Notes under the pieces: model-generated
Database searches by the model: none
The model's input: the letters and a program-made list of their open reading frames with translations, nothing else
What the model was told of the DNA's origin: nothing
Made by a program: the position numbers and the translations under genes
Shown here: in pieces, positions 40,243 through 48,903 of the stretch
How the letters are laid out: every line of letters begins with the position of its first letter
Numbering within the stretch: position 1 is the stretch's first letter
Assembly: GCF_000613445.1 (NCBI RefSeq)
Contig: NZ_BAIZ01000026.1
Coordinates: 1 to 48,903 of the forward strand
DNA from: Hoylesella shahii DSM 15611 = JCM 12083
GTDB taxonomy: Bacteria > Bacteroidota > Bacteroidia > Bacteroidales > Bacteroidaceae
Direction of reading: 5' to 3'
Length of the DNA: 48,903 bases

Positions 40243-41295
40243 TTAGTGTTTGCAGCTATTTTTTCTGCCCGCTATTTGTTTGGCGGTGCTAAGAAGTCCA
40301 CAAGCAGCGAAAATATCTTGTCCTCTACTGGCTCTAATGGTTGTAAACACGCCATGATTGGTGAGGTAATCTCTAAAGGTTTCCATGCGTTTCTCATCCG
40401 AATTCTTTAGCTTAACATTGGGAATTTGATGAAAACGAATAAGATTAACCCTGCAGTCAAGTCCTTCTACCAACTTAACCAACTGTCGTGCATGCACTGG
40501 TGTGTCGTTGAAACCGCCAAACATGATGTATTCAAACGACAAGCGACGTTGGTGAGTGAAATCGTATTGCCTTAGAAGCTGTACAATATCCTCTATAGAA
40601 AGCCCTTTTTCTGCAGGCATAATGCTCGCTCGCTCTTCAGGAAGGGGTGAATGCATGCTGATTGCTACATGGCAATCGCTCTCGTCGAGAAAACGTTTTA
40701 GCTTACCTTTTAGACCCACGCTACTCACCGTTATACGCTTAGGACTCCAGGCATAACCATAATCGGCCGTAAGAATCTGAGTTACTTTCAGTACGTTATC
40801 TAGGTTATCCATTGGTTCTCCTTGACCCATAAACACAATATTTGTGAGCTTTTCTCGCTCGGGTAGGGCGTAAATTTGGTTAAGTATGTCTCTTGCCGTA
40901 AGATTCCCTTCAAATCCCTGCTTACCTGTTTGGCAGAACAAGCAGTTCATTTTGCATCCTACCTGGCACGATACACACAACGTAGCACGATCACGGTCAG
41001 GGATGTACACAGTTTCCACAAACTTACCGTTTGCTGTTGGGAAGAGATATTTGATGGTTCCGTCTTTAGAATATTGTGCATCGATAAACTTCGAAGCACC
41101 TATATCATAACGTTCTGCTAACCGTTCACGGTTAGCTTTTGAGATATTGGTCATCTCGTCTATAGTTTCCACATGTTTATCGTAGAGCCAAACGGCCATT
41201 TGTTTACCAGCAAATGCAGGCAAACCGTTGTCTACGGCAATGGTCTTGAGTTCGTCTAGCGTGTGCCCTAGAAGTGGAATCTTGTGGTTATCCAT
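40243..41295 (-). CDS. rlmN: Dual-specificity 23S rRNA/tRNA adenine-C2 methyltransferase RlmN
   Basis: 350 aa. The radical SAM cluster motif is CQVGCKMNCLFCQTGKQGFE, with the Cys-x3-Cys-x2-Cys spacing; the N-terminal helical domain and the C-terminal catalytic cysteine near FAACGLLS are also present. NIVFMGQGEPMDNLDNVLKV and RITVSSVGL are further family signatures. It methylates C2 of A2503 in 23S rRNA and A37 in some tRNAs. It leads an operon with pdxA and the flippase-like gene. Confidence 0.96.
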   Translation of the reverse strand: MDNHKIPLLGHTLDELKTIAVDNGLPAFAGKQMAVWLYDKHVETIDEMTNISKANRERLAERYDIGASKFIDAQYSKDGTIKYLFPTANGKFVETVYIPDRDRATLCVSCQVGCKMNCLFCQTGKQGFEGNLTARDILNQIYALPEREKLTNIVFMGQGEPMDNLDNVLKVTQILTADYGYAWSPKRITVSSVGLKGKLKRFLDESDCHVAISMHSPLPEERASIMPAEKGLSIEDIVQLLRQYDFTHQRRLSFEYIMFGGFNDTPVHARQLVKLVEGLDCRVNLIRFHQIPNVKLKNSDEKRMETFRDYLTNHGVFTTIRASRGQDIFAACGLLSTAKQIAGRKNSCKH

Positions 41296-41341
41296 TTATA
41301 GTTTGGTGTATAATATGCAGTAATAATTGAAAATTTTCCAT

Positions 41342-41350
41342 GCAAAGTTA
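41342..41350 (-). promoter_or_regulatory. rlmN promoter -7 element
   Basis: The minus strand reads TAACTTTGC about 47 nt upstream of the rlmN ATG. The -33 box is weak. Confidence 0.5.
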
Positions 41351-41449
41351 CTACATTTTATTGGGATTAGCATGTGGTATAGCTCGTTTTCTTGCCATCT
41401 ATATCATGCTTACGAGGCTACAATTAAGCTTTAAAATCCGTCTTTAAAA

Positions 41450-42235
41450 CTATAGCGTATCGGGATTCTGCTCCAACCAGTGGTCGATTAATTTACGAGC
41501 AAGACTTAGTTTCTCAGGTATTTGTGGCAGATGATCACGATGAAACCATCCTCCAGCCGACAGTTCTTCTTCTTGTAGGTGAAGTTTTCCTGCTTTGTAT
41601 CGGGCCGTAAATCCAATCATTAAACCAATAGGGTAGGGCCAAGGCTGACTATCAAAGTAACGAAGTTCTTCTATTTCTAATGCCGTTTCTTCTCTAACTT
41701 CACGCACAACAGCCTCTTCTAGCGATTCTCCCGTCTCTACAAAACCTGCAATCAAACCATAGAAATTGCTTTTGAAGTTTTTGGCATGAACCAACAACAC
41801 TTCGTCCGCTTTATAAATAAGCACTATTATAGCCGTGGCTAGCTGTGGCCAGACTTCATTTGCACAATGTGTACAGCGTTTAGATATATTGGTGTGCAAC
41901 TTCATGGGAGCCCCACAGGCGCCACAATATTGACTATGCGCATCCCAATAGTTTATCTCGCGACACTTTCCTGCTAGAAGATAATATTCATTAGGAAGTT
42001 TATAATACGACTGTCTTAGTTCGCAATATACGTGTTTTAGGGGTAATTGTGTTGAAGAATCCACCAAATATGTCTTTACAGGTATTCCTTCTTCCGTAGG
42101 TTCCATCTCATGAACTTGTTGCCCTTCATTAATAAATGTTGGAGGATTGTCAGACAAAGGGATAGTGAATAGGTCGTTACCTAGCTGCTCAAGCAGCAAT
42201 TCCGACTCTTTAAATACAAACCACAGGCTTTTCAT
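41450..42235 (-). CDS. nudC: NAD+ diphosphatase NudC (Nudix hydrolase)
   Basis: 261 aa. The zinc ribbon has YCGACGAPMKLH and KRCTHCANEVWPQ. The Nudix box is GFVETGESLEEAVVREVREE with downstream T and E residues, and the NudC-specific SQPWPYPIGLMIGF follows it. It hydrolyses NAD(H) to NMN(H) and AMP and can remove NAD caps from RNA. It is a single gene with about 150 bp before rlmN and 226 bp after the 5'-nucleotidase gene. Confidence 0.93.
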   Translation of the reverse strand: MKSLWFVFKESELLLEQLGNDLFTIPLSDNPPTFINEGQQVHEMEPTEEGIPVKTYLVDSSTQLPLKHVYCELRQSYYKLPNEYYLLAGKCREINYWDAHSQYCGACGAPMKLHTNISKRCTHCANEVWPQLATAIIVLIYKADEVLLVHAKNFKSNFYGLIAGFVETGESLEEAVVREVREETALEIEELRYFDSQPWPYPIGLMIGFTARYKAGKLHLQEEELSAGGWFHRDHLPQIPEKLSLARKLIDHWLEQNPDTL

Positions 42236-42375
42236 TGGCGTTTAGTTTATGAACAAAATGTAATTCCAGTATCGAGTTGCGTAACTCTTATAAAAGGTTT
42301 TCTACTATTTGCAGATTATTAAAATATAGTATTTGAAACATAGCTTAATAACAACGATACTTATAGACATTCAAA

Positions 42376-42436
42376 TGGATGAGTTTCTAATTGTACACCT
42401 TATATAAATAGTCTACTAAATTCAAAAACTCATCCA
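42376..42436. repeat. Inverted repeat between nucleotidase and nudC genes
   Basis: TGGATGAGTTT (42376-42386) and AAACTCATCCA (42426-42436) are perfect 11-bp arms with a 39-nt AT-rich loop, 26 nt past the nucleotidase stop. It may act as an mRNA 3' end; there is no T run. Confidence 0.5.
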
Positions 42437-42461
42437 CTCAAGTCGCTCACAATCTGGAGGG

Positions 42462-44188
42462 TTAGTTACCAAAAATCAGTTTCCTATCGCGCTCAATTGC
42501 TGGCTTAGTCCACTCTTCTGGCACAAACTTCCAATTGTTATGTGCCTGTGGGTTCATCACCCCAGCATCTTCAATCAACTTCATGAGGTAATAACGTTGG
42601 TCTTTTTCGCTCTCAAACACAATTCTACTTTTCAGTTCAGAGCGTGGAATACCTGCGCCTTTAGTTAGCAATTCACCTCCACCATTACCACGATAGCTGT
42701 TCATGGCCACCTTATACCAACGATTTTCGTCGAATGGCGTTCCGTCTGCCATACTTAAAATTCTCACCTTTTGTCCATCTGGCTTAGTTACATCCACCTC
42801 ATATATAATGCCTGCAGCACTATCAAAGTTAAATGCAAGATTTTTAAAACCAAAGCGTTGACGGTCTTGTTTAGCCCATTCGCTTAGTTGCATGATGTTG
42901 TCTTCAGGTGATTTCATGGTGTTTACCCAAAGGTCGTAACTCATTTCTAGGTGATTGCGTATTTCTTTGCCCGTCATTTTGAGCACATAAATTTGGTTTT
43001 CGTACTTATAAAGGTTGAACATATCACTCACATATACGTCTCCCTTATTAATACGTGTGTCAAATGATAATGGTGCATTAAACGAAACGTCTGCTCCAGT
43101 TATCTTTAATTGCAGGTCGTGGATAAAATCCGTGAAGGCTGCGCTACCAAAATAGCAATCACGAGTGTAAATTGTGTTTTCAAACCTGCCAATCTTGCGG
43201 TCTACAAAGACATTTACACTGTCGATATCGGCTTTAAAATGCGACATGTATTTTTCGTCAATAGGCTGCGCTGTAATATCTATCACATCACCTGTTATCT
43301 TTTTACTCACCACCTTACCTTTAGACTTGCGTATGTCGATTGTGGCATCGCTCACCATATAGGCATCACACGAGGGGTCAAGACATAGTACATCTTTACC
43401 TGCATTATTTTTAATCCATCCCGAAAAACGAGTGTGGTCGTGCCCAAAAAACACAATATCGAACCCATCAACCTCGCGAGCCACCGTCAGCGAAGCATCC
43501 TCATCGTACTCAGGAGTATGTATTCCACCTTCTTTTCCGCTATGAAATAATCCTATTATCACGTCTGGCTTTTCCTTCGTTTGGATATGTTTCATCCAGT
43601 ATTTTGCCGATGTCACCATATTGTCAAACCGCAAACCAGTCCATAAACTTTCTTTAAGCCAGTTTGGTATTGCAGGAGTAAGCATACCCAACACTGCCAC
43701 TTTAACACCATCGCGGTTGATAATGGTGTAAGGATGAACGTATGGTTTGTTTGTGCGCGTATCTATAATGTTGGCACCAAGACTAGGGCATTTCACCTCT
43801 TTTATCCATTTGTCGTAAACAGGATGTCCCGTTTCAATATCGTGATTACCAATAGTTTGCGCATCATATTTTAAGTAATTAATTACTGATGCGGCCAAAT
43901 TAGGCATTGTGGGCTTTACAAAGTTGCAATAATAGCATGTGGGTTGTCCCTGCAAAATATCTCCATTGTCAAGCAAAATAACATTCTTTCCATATTTCTT
44001 GCGCATCTCGTTAACGTAAGTACTCACTCTACCAACGAACCTTTTCGGTCGCGACGATTGATAAAATCATAAGGAAAGAAGCTGCCATGCACATCACTTG
44101 TTTGTATAACCTTGATTTGCACTGCTTGAGCATGGGTATATTGGGAAAGACTTAAACCTGTTAAGAGCATAAATATTATTTTTCTCAT
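42462..44188 (-). CDS. Secreted 5'-nucleotidase/2',3'-cyclic phosphodiesterase-family protein (frame broken near 44031)
   Basis: About 575 aa from the ATG at 44188, with a signal peptide (MRKIIFMLLTGLSLSQYTHA). The metallophosphatase motifs are IQTSDVHGSFFPYDF, ILLDNGDILQGQP, IGNHDIETG, FHSGKEGG and FGHDHTR; a C-terminal 5'-nucleotidase domain follows (VSFNAPLSFDTRINKGDVYV, RWYKVAMNSYRGNGGGE). It should release nucleosides and phosphate in the periplasm. The signal-peptide frame stops at RKGSLVE; one added base gives a SLVRVSTYVNEM-type join. The annotated short form starting at 44027 would lack the first metal ligands and the signal peptide. Confidence 0.88.
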
Positions 44189-44775
44189 ATGTTTAAACAT
44201 TTAATAGCCGAAATGCAAAAGTACAAAATCTTATGGTAATATCCCACTGAACCTCCGTAAATGTTTATGAGTAATAGCAAAAACTGCTTTTGGTGATGCA
44301 TCACGTAATTATTCAGCACCGTTTTTGTGTTCCTTCCACTTATCAAAATAACGATTTTATTGATAATACTAGTTCACACATCTTTTCGTTCTCATATTCT
44401 CCTTATATAATGTAGTTAGGTGTGCAATGAACAATTAGTTGGTAGAATGAAACCAACTAACTTTAACTGTTGACAAATCCATAATCTACAACCGTTAGGT
44501 ATTAACCGTAATTTTGCTTAATGTTTGTTTGCGCAAACATGTTAGCTTTTTGTATCATAAACAGAAAACATATTGCAATTTTACTCACGCACATGTTCAA
44601 TAACTTACTTTGTTCTAAAATTCATAAAAAAGTGGAAATTTCTCCATAAAAATTAACATATATGAAATAAAACCCAAATTTTTAGATGTTAATTTTATAT
44701 TTGTTAGCAATTAATTTGCATTATAAATAAAAAATTAGTAAATTCGCATCGGTAAATCAATAAATTAGAAACGAC
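44189..44775. other. AT-rich divergent intergenic region with palindromes
   Basis: This 587-bp gap separates two divergent genes. It holds two perfect palindromes, GTGATGCATCAC at 44293-44304 and TGTTTGCGCAAACA at 44526-44539, the second followed by an overlapping AACATGTT. A promoter-like pair for gldB (TTTG at 44715-44718, 20 nt, TAAATTCG) lies near its right end. I see no gene in it. Confidence 0.6.
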
Positions 44776-45579
44776 GTGAAATTAATGTCCATTATACTCA
44801 TGCTTTGCTCGGTTCTATTCGTAGGCTGCGAATGGAAGATGTGGCGTAACATGAATGGTGATTATGGCGAATGCATTAAAGTGCAACGCTATGACCGCTT
44901 GGAAAGTCGTTATCTTACCACAGGAGACTACTCGGCACTGCAGCAAATGAACACCGATTATCCCACCGAAACTCGCACACTAATAGAAAAAATACTGCAA
45001 TTGGGAACAATCGAAGACTCTGAAATTCATCATCGATTCTTGCATTACTATCAAGACACCACCCTTCAAAGACTGATAATTGATGTAGAAGCAGAGTTTA
45101 GCAATATTAATGATATCAACGAGCAGTTCTGTCGCGCTTTCGGACGACTTAGCAAATGGTTTCCTAACCTTCCACAACCCAAGATTTACACACAAATAAG
45201 TTCTTTTGATCAAAGCATAATTGTTGGAAATGGCACTATTGGTGTGTCGCTAGACAAGTATATGGGCGAAGACTACGCCTTGTACAAACGTTTTTATACA
45301 CCTGAGCAAACCAAAACAATGTATCGCGGATACATTGTTCCCGATGCCTTGAGCTTTTATTTGCTGGCGCAATACTCATTAGATAATTACGACACTCGTT
45401 CTCAAATGGAAAGCGATTTGCACATGGCCAAGATATGGTGGGTGGTAAACAAGGCCACTGCAAAGGAGAGTTATAAAAACTGGTTTGTTGATTGTGTTGA
45501 CAAGTATATGCGTGCTCATCCTGAAATTTCTTACGAAGAACTGATTTCCAGCGATAATTATAAAGACATGATACCTTGA
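44776..45579 (+). CDS. gldB: GldB-family gliding-motility lipoprotein
   Basis: 267 aa from the GTG at 44776; an ATG three codons on is an alternative. The lipoprotein signal ends SVLFVGC. The body (YDRLESRYLTTGDYSALQQM, FCRAFGRLSKWFPNLPQPKI, VGNGTIGVSLDKYMGEDYAL, VPDALSFYLLAQYS) matches the GldB family. GldB is needed for gliding in flavobacteria, but it is kept in non-gliding Bacteroidales, where its role is unclear. The gene is convergent with the radical SAM gene and overlaps it by 22 bp. Confidence 0.85.
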   Translation: MKLMSIILMLCSVLFVGCEWKMWRNMNGDYGECIKVQRYDRLESRYLTTGDYSALQQMNTDYPTETRTLIEKILQLGTIEDSEIHHRFLHYYQDTTLQRLIIDVEAEFSNINDINEQFCRAFGRLSKWFPNLPQPKIYTQISSFDQSIIVGNGTIGVSLDKYMGEDYALYKRFYTPEQTKTMYRGYIVPDALSFYLLAQYSLDNYDTRSQMESDLHMAKIWWVVNKATAKESYKNWFVDCVDKYMRAHPEISYEELISSDNYKDMIP

Positions 45580-46469
45580 GTAATCTTTTCTTTTTCCATC
45601 TTGCTAACCAAAAGATTTGTGAACTCATAATTTTTAAGTCCCCATTTGGGAGCTATAAGAAGCCCTTCTGGCGACTGACTTACAAACCTTTCCAACACAA
45701 GGTCTTTGCGAAGACGTTTAACATATTCGCAAATTACATCCAAATATTCGTCAACAGTGTACAGATGAAAGGGCTGTTCCAAATAAGTTTTGGCCAATAA
45801 TGTTCCTCGGATTATCTGCATCTGATGAATTTTCAAGATGTCAATGGGCAGACTAGACATGATGCTAGCCTGTCTTATACTTTCTTTTGCATCTTCTCCA
45901 GGTAGTCCAATGATAACATGTGCACCTGTTTTTATTCCCCGTTGATGTGTGCGTTCTAAAGTATCTCTACTGCATTCAAAAGTGTGTCCTCGTTTAACAC
46001 GTTCTAATGTATTGTTATTGGCACTTTCAACCCCGTATTCCACAATCAGAAATGTATGCTTGTTAAGCTCTTCTAGGTAGTTAAGCAAGGCATCTGGCAT
46101 ACAGTCGGGGCGTGTACCAATAACCAACCCCACCACATCTTCTACCATCAATGCCTCTTCGTACATAGCCTTTAGGCGGTCAACAGTGTCGTATGTGCTG
46201 GTATAAGCTTGAAAATAAGCTAGATATTTCATATTAGGATACTTGCGCGCAAAAAACTTTTTGCCTGCATCTAGCTGTTTACTAACCTGCTCTTGTGGTT
46301 CACAATATGCAGGGTTAAAGCTTCGATTGTTGCAATAAGTGCACCCACCAAAACCAGTATGACCATCGCGTGTGGGACAAGTAAAACCTGCATTAACCGA
46401 CAGTTTTTGTACTTTATAGGGGAATTGCTGTCGCATCCAGTTCCCAAAATCGTTGTATGGTAATTGCAT
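45558..46469 (-). CDS. Radical SAM protein, YhcC/TIGR01212 family
   Basis: 303 aa. The cluster motif has the family's long spacing: CPTRDGHTGFGGCTYCNN. Further signatures are YFQAYTSTYDTVDRLKAMYE, VGLVIGTRPDCMPDALLNYL, VEYGVESANNNTLERVKRGH, and HVIIGLPGEDAKESIRQ. The substrate is unknown, though tRNA modification has been proposed for the family. The start codon is 49 nt from a promoter that overlaps the promoter of the divergent peptidase gene. Confidence 0.9.
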   Translation of the reverse strand: MQLPYNDFGNWMRQQFPYKVQKLSVNAGFTCPTRDGHTGFGGCTYCNNRSFNPAYCEPQEQVSKQLDAGKKFFARKYPNMKYLAYFQAYTSTYDTVDRLKAMYEEALMVEDVVGLVIGTRPDCMPDALLNYLEELNKHTFLIVEYGVESANNNTLERVKRGHTFECSRDTLERTHQRGIKTGAHVIIGLPGEDAKESIRQASIMSSLPIDILKIHQMQIIRGTLLAKTYLEQPFHLYTVDEYLDVICEYVKRLRKDLVLERFVSQSPEGLLIAPKWGLKNYEFTNLLVSKMEKEKITQGIMSL

Positions 46470-46514
46470 TGTTTGTTATTTGTATTGATGGGCACAACAA
46501 TTGCCCGCTTTTGG

Positions 46515-46546
46515 TTTGCAAAAGTACAGATTTTTAATTATCTTTG
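46515..46546. promoter_or_regulatory. Overlapping divergent promoters
   Basis: On the plus strand TTTG (46515-46518), 20 nt and TATCTTTG (46539-46546) serve the peptidase gene. On the minus strand TACTTTTGC (46518-46526) is a -7 element for the radical SAM gene. The -33 box of one touches the -7 box of the other, so RNA polymerase could not occupy both at once. Confidence 0.6.
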
Positions 46547-46575
46547 TCAGCAATTACGACTAAAAACATTCAATC

Positions 46576-48780
46576 ATGAAAAAAGTGATCATATCGTGTA
46601 TGGCATTTCTTTTGTCAGTGGCGAGTGCATCTGCTGAAGGCAACCTCGACTTAAAACAGGTTACCGACAGAACTTACTCGCCCGAATACATCAGCGGAAT
46701 TAAACCCATAGAAGGCAACGACCTCTATGCACGTATTAGTGATGACGGGCAACGCATCGTGCGATACTCGTTTAAAACAGGCAAGCAGGTAGACGTTTTG
46801 TTCGACGTGAACAACACGCAAGGACAAAAAGTAAGGTCGTTCGACAGCTATATCCTCTCGCCTGACGGTACGCGCATCCTTATATGCACCAACTCTAAGA
46901 AGATATATAGGCGTACCTTTAAGGCCACTTATTATATTTACACCGTGGCATCGCGCCGACTTGACAAGCTTTCTGATGGCGGACCACAACAAAACCCTAC
47001 TTGGTCACCCGATAGTAAGCAAGTGGCTTTTGTTCGCGACAACAATATTTTTCTTGTTAAATTGCTCTATGATAATGCTGAAAGTCAGGTTACCAAAGAC
47101 GGAAAACTGAACGAAGTAATAAATGGTGTGCCCGACTGGGTGAATGAAGAGGAATTTGGAACCAGTAGCTCATTGGTATTTAATGCCGATGGAACTATGA
47201 TTTGCTGGGTGAAGTACGATGAAAAAGATGTAAAAATGTTTTCGTTGCAAATGTATATGGGACAAAAACCTGCACTCAACGAAAACGAAACTTACCCCTC
47301 ACTCTTCTCGTATAAATATCCCAAAGCAGGAGAAGACAATGCTAAAGTGTCTGTTTGGAGCTACGACATCAAGTCGCGACAGACACGAAAACTCGATGTG
47401 CCACTTGATGCCGATGGCTATATACCCCGCATTAAAACTACAAAAAATGCAGACATGATTCTAGTTTATACAATGAATCGGCATCAAGATGTACTGAACG
47501 TGTACACAGTGAACCCACGAAGCACAGTGGCTCAATTGCTTATTAGAGAAAAAAGCGATAAGTATGTTAAAGAAGAAGCTATCGAAAACATTACCGTTTA
47601 CAACAACAGCATACTTCTTCCTAGTGACCGTGATGGGTATATGCATCTCTACCTTTACGACCTGAGTGGGAAGCAAATTCGTAAAATTGGAGACGGAAAC
47701 TTTGATATTACCCAGGTTTATGGTTATGACGAACAAACTGGTGACGTGTTTTACCAAGCTGCCGTGCCCACAGCGCACGACAGACAGGTATTTGTAAATC
47801 GCAAAAATGGTAAGACGGAATGCCTAACCAAACAAGAAGGATGGAATAGCGCCATCTTTTCGGGCGACCTAAAGTATTTTATTAACACATGGAGTAATGC
47901 TACCACACCTTACGTGTTTACACTTTGCGATGCGCGCGGCAAACTTATTTCCACCTTGCTAGATAATAAAAAACTTGCTGACAAATACAAGCAAGAGGGT
48001 TTTGCACGTCCCGAATTCTTCTCGTTTACCACTAACGATGGCGTGAAACTAGACGGATGGATGGTGAAGCCCGCCAACTTCTCTCCCTCAAAAAAGTATC
48101 CTGTTATCATGTTCCAATATAGTGGACCAGGAAGTCAGCAGGTTGTCAACTCATGGAGTGTTGGTTCTATGGGGCAAGGTGCGCTTTTTGATAACTATCT
48201 TGCACAGCAGGGCTTCATCATTGTATGTGTAGACGGACGTGGAACTGGCGGAAGGGGCTCGGCTTTTGAAAAGTCTATCTATCTCCAATTGGGAAAATTA
48301 GAGTCGCAAGACCAAGTGGCAACTGCATGTTATCTTGCATCTTTGCCTTATGTTGATGGCAATAACATCGGCATATGGGGATGGAGCTTCGGTGGATTTA
48401 ACACGCTTATGAGTATGAGCACTGGAGACAAAGCCTTCAAGGCTGGCGTTTCGGTGGCTCCTCCTACATCTTTCCGCTATTACGACACCATCTATACGGA
48501 GCGATATATGCGTACACCCAAAGAAAATGGCAAGGGATACGACGACAACGCTATGACGCGCGCACATAATCTGCATGGTGCTCTGCTCATCTGTCATGGC
48601 TTGGCTGATGACAATGTACATCCCCAAAACACTTTTGAGTACGCAGAATCGCTAGTGCAAGCTGATAAAGACTTTAAAGAACTATATTATACCAATCGCA
48701 ACCATAGCATTTATGGAGGCAACACGCGTAACCACTTGTTACGCCAGATCACCAACTTTTTTAAAGACAATTTGAAGTAA
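46576..48780 (+). CDS. dpp4: Dipeptidyl peptidase IV-like serine peptidase (S9B)
   Basis: 734 aa, typical for the family. The signal peptide (MKKVIISCMAFLLSVASASA) is followed by an eight-bladed propeller (for example WSPDSKQVAFVRDNNIFLVK and ILLPSDRDGYMHLYLYDLSG) containing the Glu motif in WVNEEEFGTSSSLVF. The C-terminal alpha/beta-hydrolase domain holds the nucleophile in GIWGWSFGGFNTLMS, the acid in GLADDNVHPQNT and the histidine in NRNHSIYGGN. It removes X-Pro or X-Ala dipeptides from peptides in the periplasm, which supports the peptide-based nutrition common in oral and gut Prevotella. It is a single-gene unit. Confidence 0.94.
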   Translation: MKKVIISCMAFLLSVASASAEGNLDLKQVTDRTYSPEYISGIKPIEGNDLYARISDDGQRIVRYSFKTGKQVDVLFDVNNTQGQKVRSFDSYILSPDGTRILICTNSKKIYRRTFKATYYIYTVASRRLDKLSDGGPQQNPTWSPDSKQVAFVRDNNIFLVKLLYDNAESQVTKDGKLNEVINGVPDWVNEEEFGTSSSLVFNADGTMICWVKYDEKDVKMFSLQMYMGQKPALNENETYPSLFSYKYPKAGEDNAKVSVWSYDIKSRQTRKLDVPLDADGYIPRIKTTKNADMILVYTMNRHQDVLNVYTVNPRSTVAQLLIREKSDKYVKEEAIENITVYNNSILLPSDRDGYMHLYLYDLSGKQIRKIGDGNFDITQVYGYDEQTGDVFYQAAVPTAHDRQVFVNRKNGKTECLTKQEGWNSAIFSGDLKYFINTWSNATTPYVFTLCDARGKLISTLLDNKKLADKYKQEGFARPEFFSFTTNDGVKLDGWMVKPANFSPSKKYPVIMFQYSGPGSQQVVNSWSVGSMGQGALFDNYLAQQGFIIVCVDGRGTGGRGSAFEKSIYLQLGKLESQDQVATACYLASLPYVDGNNIGIWGWSFGGFNTLMSMSTGDKAFKAGVSVAPPTSFRYYDTIYTERYMRTPKENGKGYDDNAMTRAHNLHGALLICHGLADDNVHPQNTFEYAESLVQADKDFKELYYTNRNHSIYGGNTRNHLLRQITNFFKDNLK

Positions 48781-48804
48781 AAGGGTTTATTAGCTGATAA
48801 ACAG

Positions 48805-48843
48805 AGTCCCAACCCCATTCTTTTCGAAGGGTTTGGGACTTTT
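48805..48843 (+). terminator. Terminator of the peptidase gene
   Basis: AGTCCCAA and CCC pair with GGG and TTTGGGACT across a short loop, followed by TTTTCTATTT, 24 nt past the stop. Confidence 0.85.
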
Positions 48844-48903
48844 CTATTTAATAGAACGTCCTTCTAGACGAAATTCATGCCTTAACTAGTTCTCTTACTA
48901 ATC

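Noticed and set aside
44028..44188. Treating the upstream piece of the 5'-nucleotidase as a separate small secreted peptide
   Set aside because: It contains the signal peptide and first metal motif (SDVHG) of the same enzyme; one base restores the frame.

Overview
The window looks like chromosome of a Bacteroidales bacterium, most likely Prevotella in the broad sense. The protein families fit (GldB, a BtuB/BtuG-type B12 locus, a GH133-GT-GH57 glycogen cluster, S9 dipeptidyl peptidase). Several genes are preceded by the Bacteroidetes promoter form TTTG, 19-20 nt, TAnnTTTG, and ribosome-binding purine tracts are mostly absent. I see no rRNA, tRNA, insertion sequence, phage or CRISPR array.

Layout. 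1-5.3 kb: a leftward B12-riboswitch operon coding for a TonB receptor, a BtuG-like surface propeller and a two-domain surface protein. 5.3-6.5 kb: a long non-coding stretch with a 22-bp-period repeat array. 6.5-12.8 kb: mutS2 and mscL leftward, gap, miaA and a lipid-kinase-like gene rightward. 12.8-18.6 kb: a Crp/Fnr regulator divergent from a glycogen operon (debranching enzyme, glycosyltransferase, GH57-like protein). 18.8-25.6 kb: a cell-envelope operon (MsbA-type exporter, LTA-synthase-like sulfatase/transferase, LpxL-like acyltransferase, GT11, GT4). 25.6-26.8 kb: a second long non-coding stretch with a related 22-bp array. 26.8-28.7 kb: a GT2 and an acidic-tailed protein of unknown function behind a structured leader. 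28.9-33.65 kb: ftsY, rimO, HU, and an HU-membrane-LysM fusion protein. 34-41.3 kb, leftward: a sigma-54-type activator, LptE, a helical-repeat protein and SecG, a lipoprotein, and an rlmN-pdxA-flippase operon. 41.4-48.9 kb: nudC, a 5'-nucleotidase-family protein, gldB, a radical SAM protein and a DPP-IV-like peptidase.

Ten genes are interrupted by single-base lesions (ten apparent deletions, one apparent insertion), and each is restored to one normal-length protein by a one-base correction. Because secG, an msbA-type exporter gene and miaA are among them, I read these as consensus errors of the assembly. I annotate each such gene as one CDS and state where the frame breaks.

The least explained structures are the two related 22-bp arrays, the HU-TM-LysM protein, the GH57 homologue that has lost its catalytic motifs, and the multi-hairpin leader of the acidic-tailed protein.
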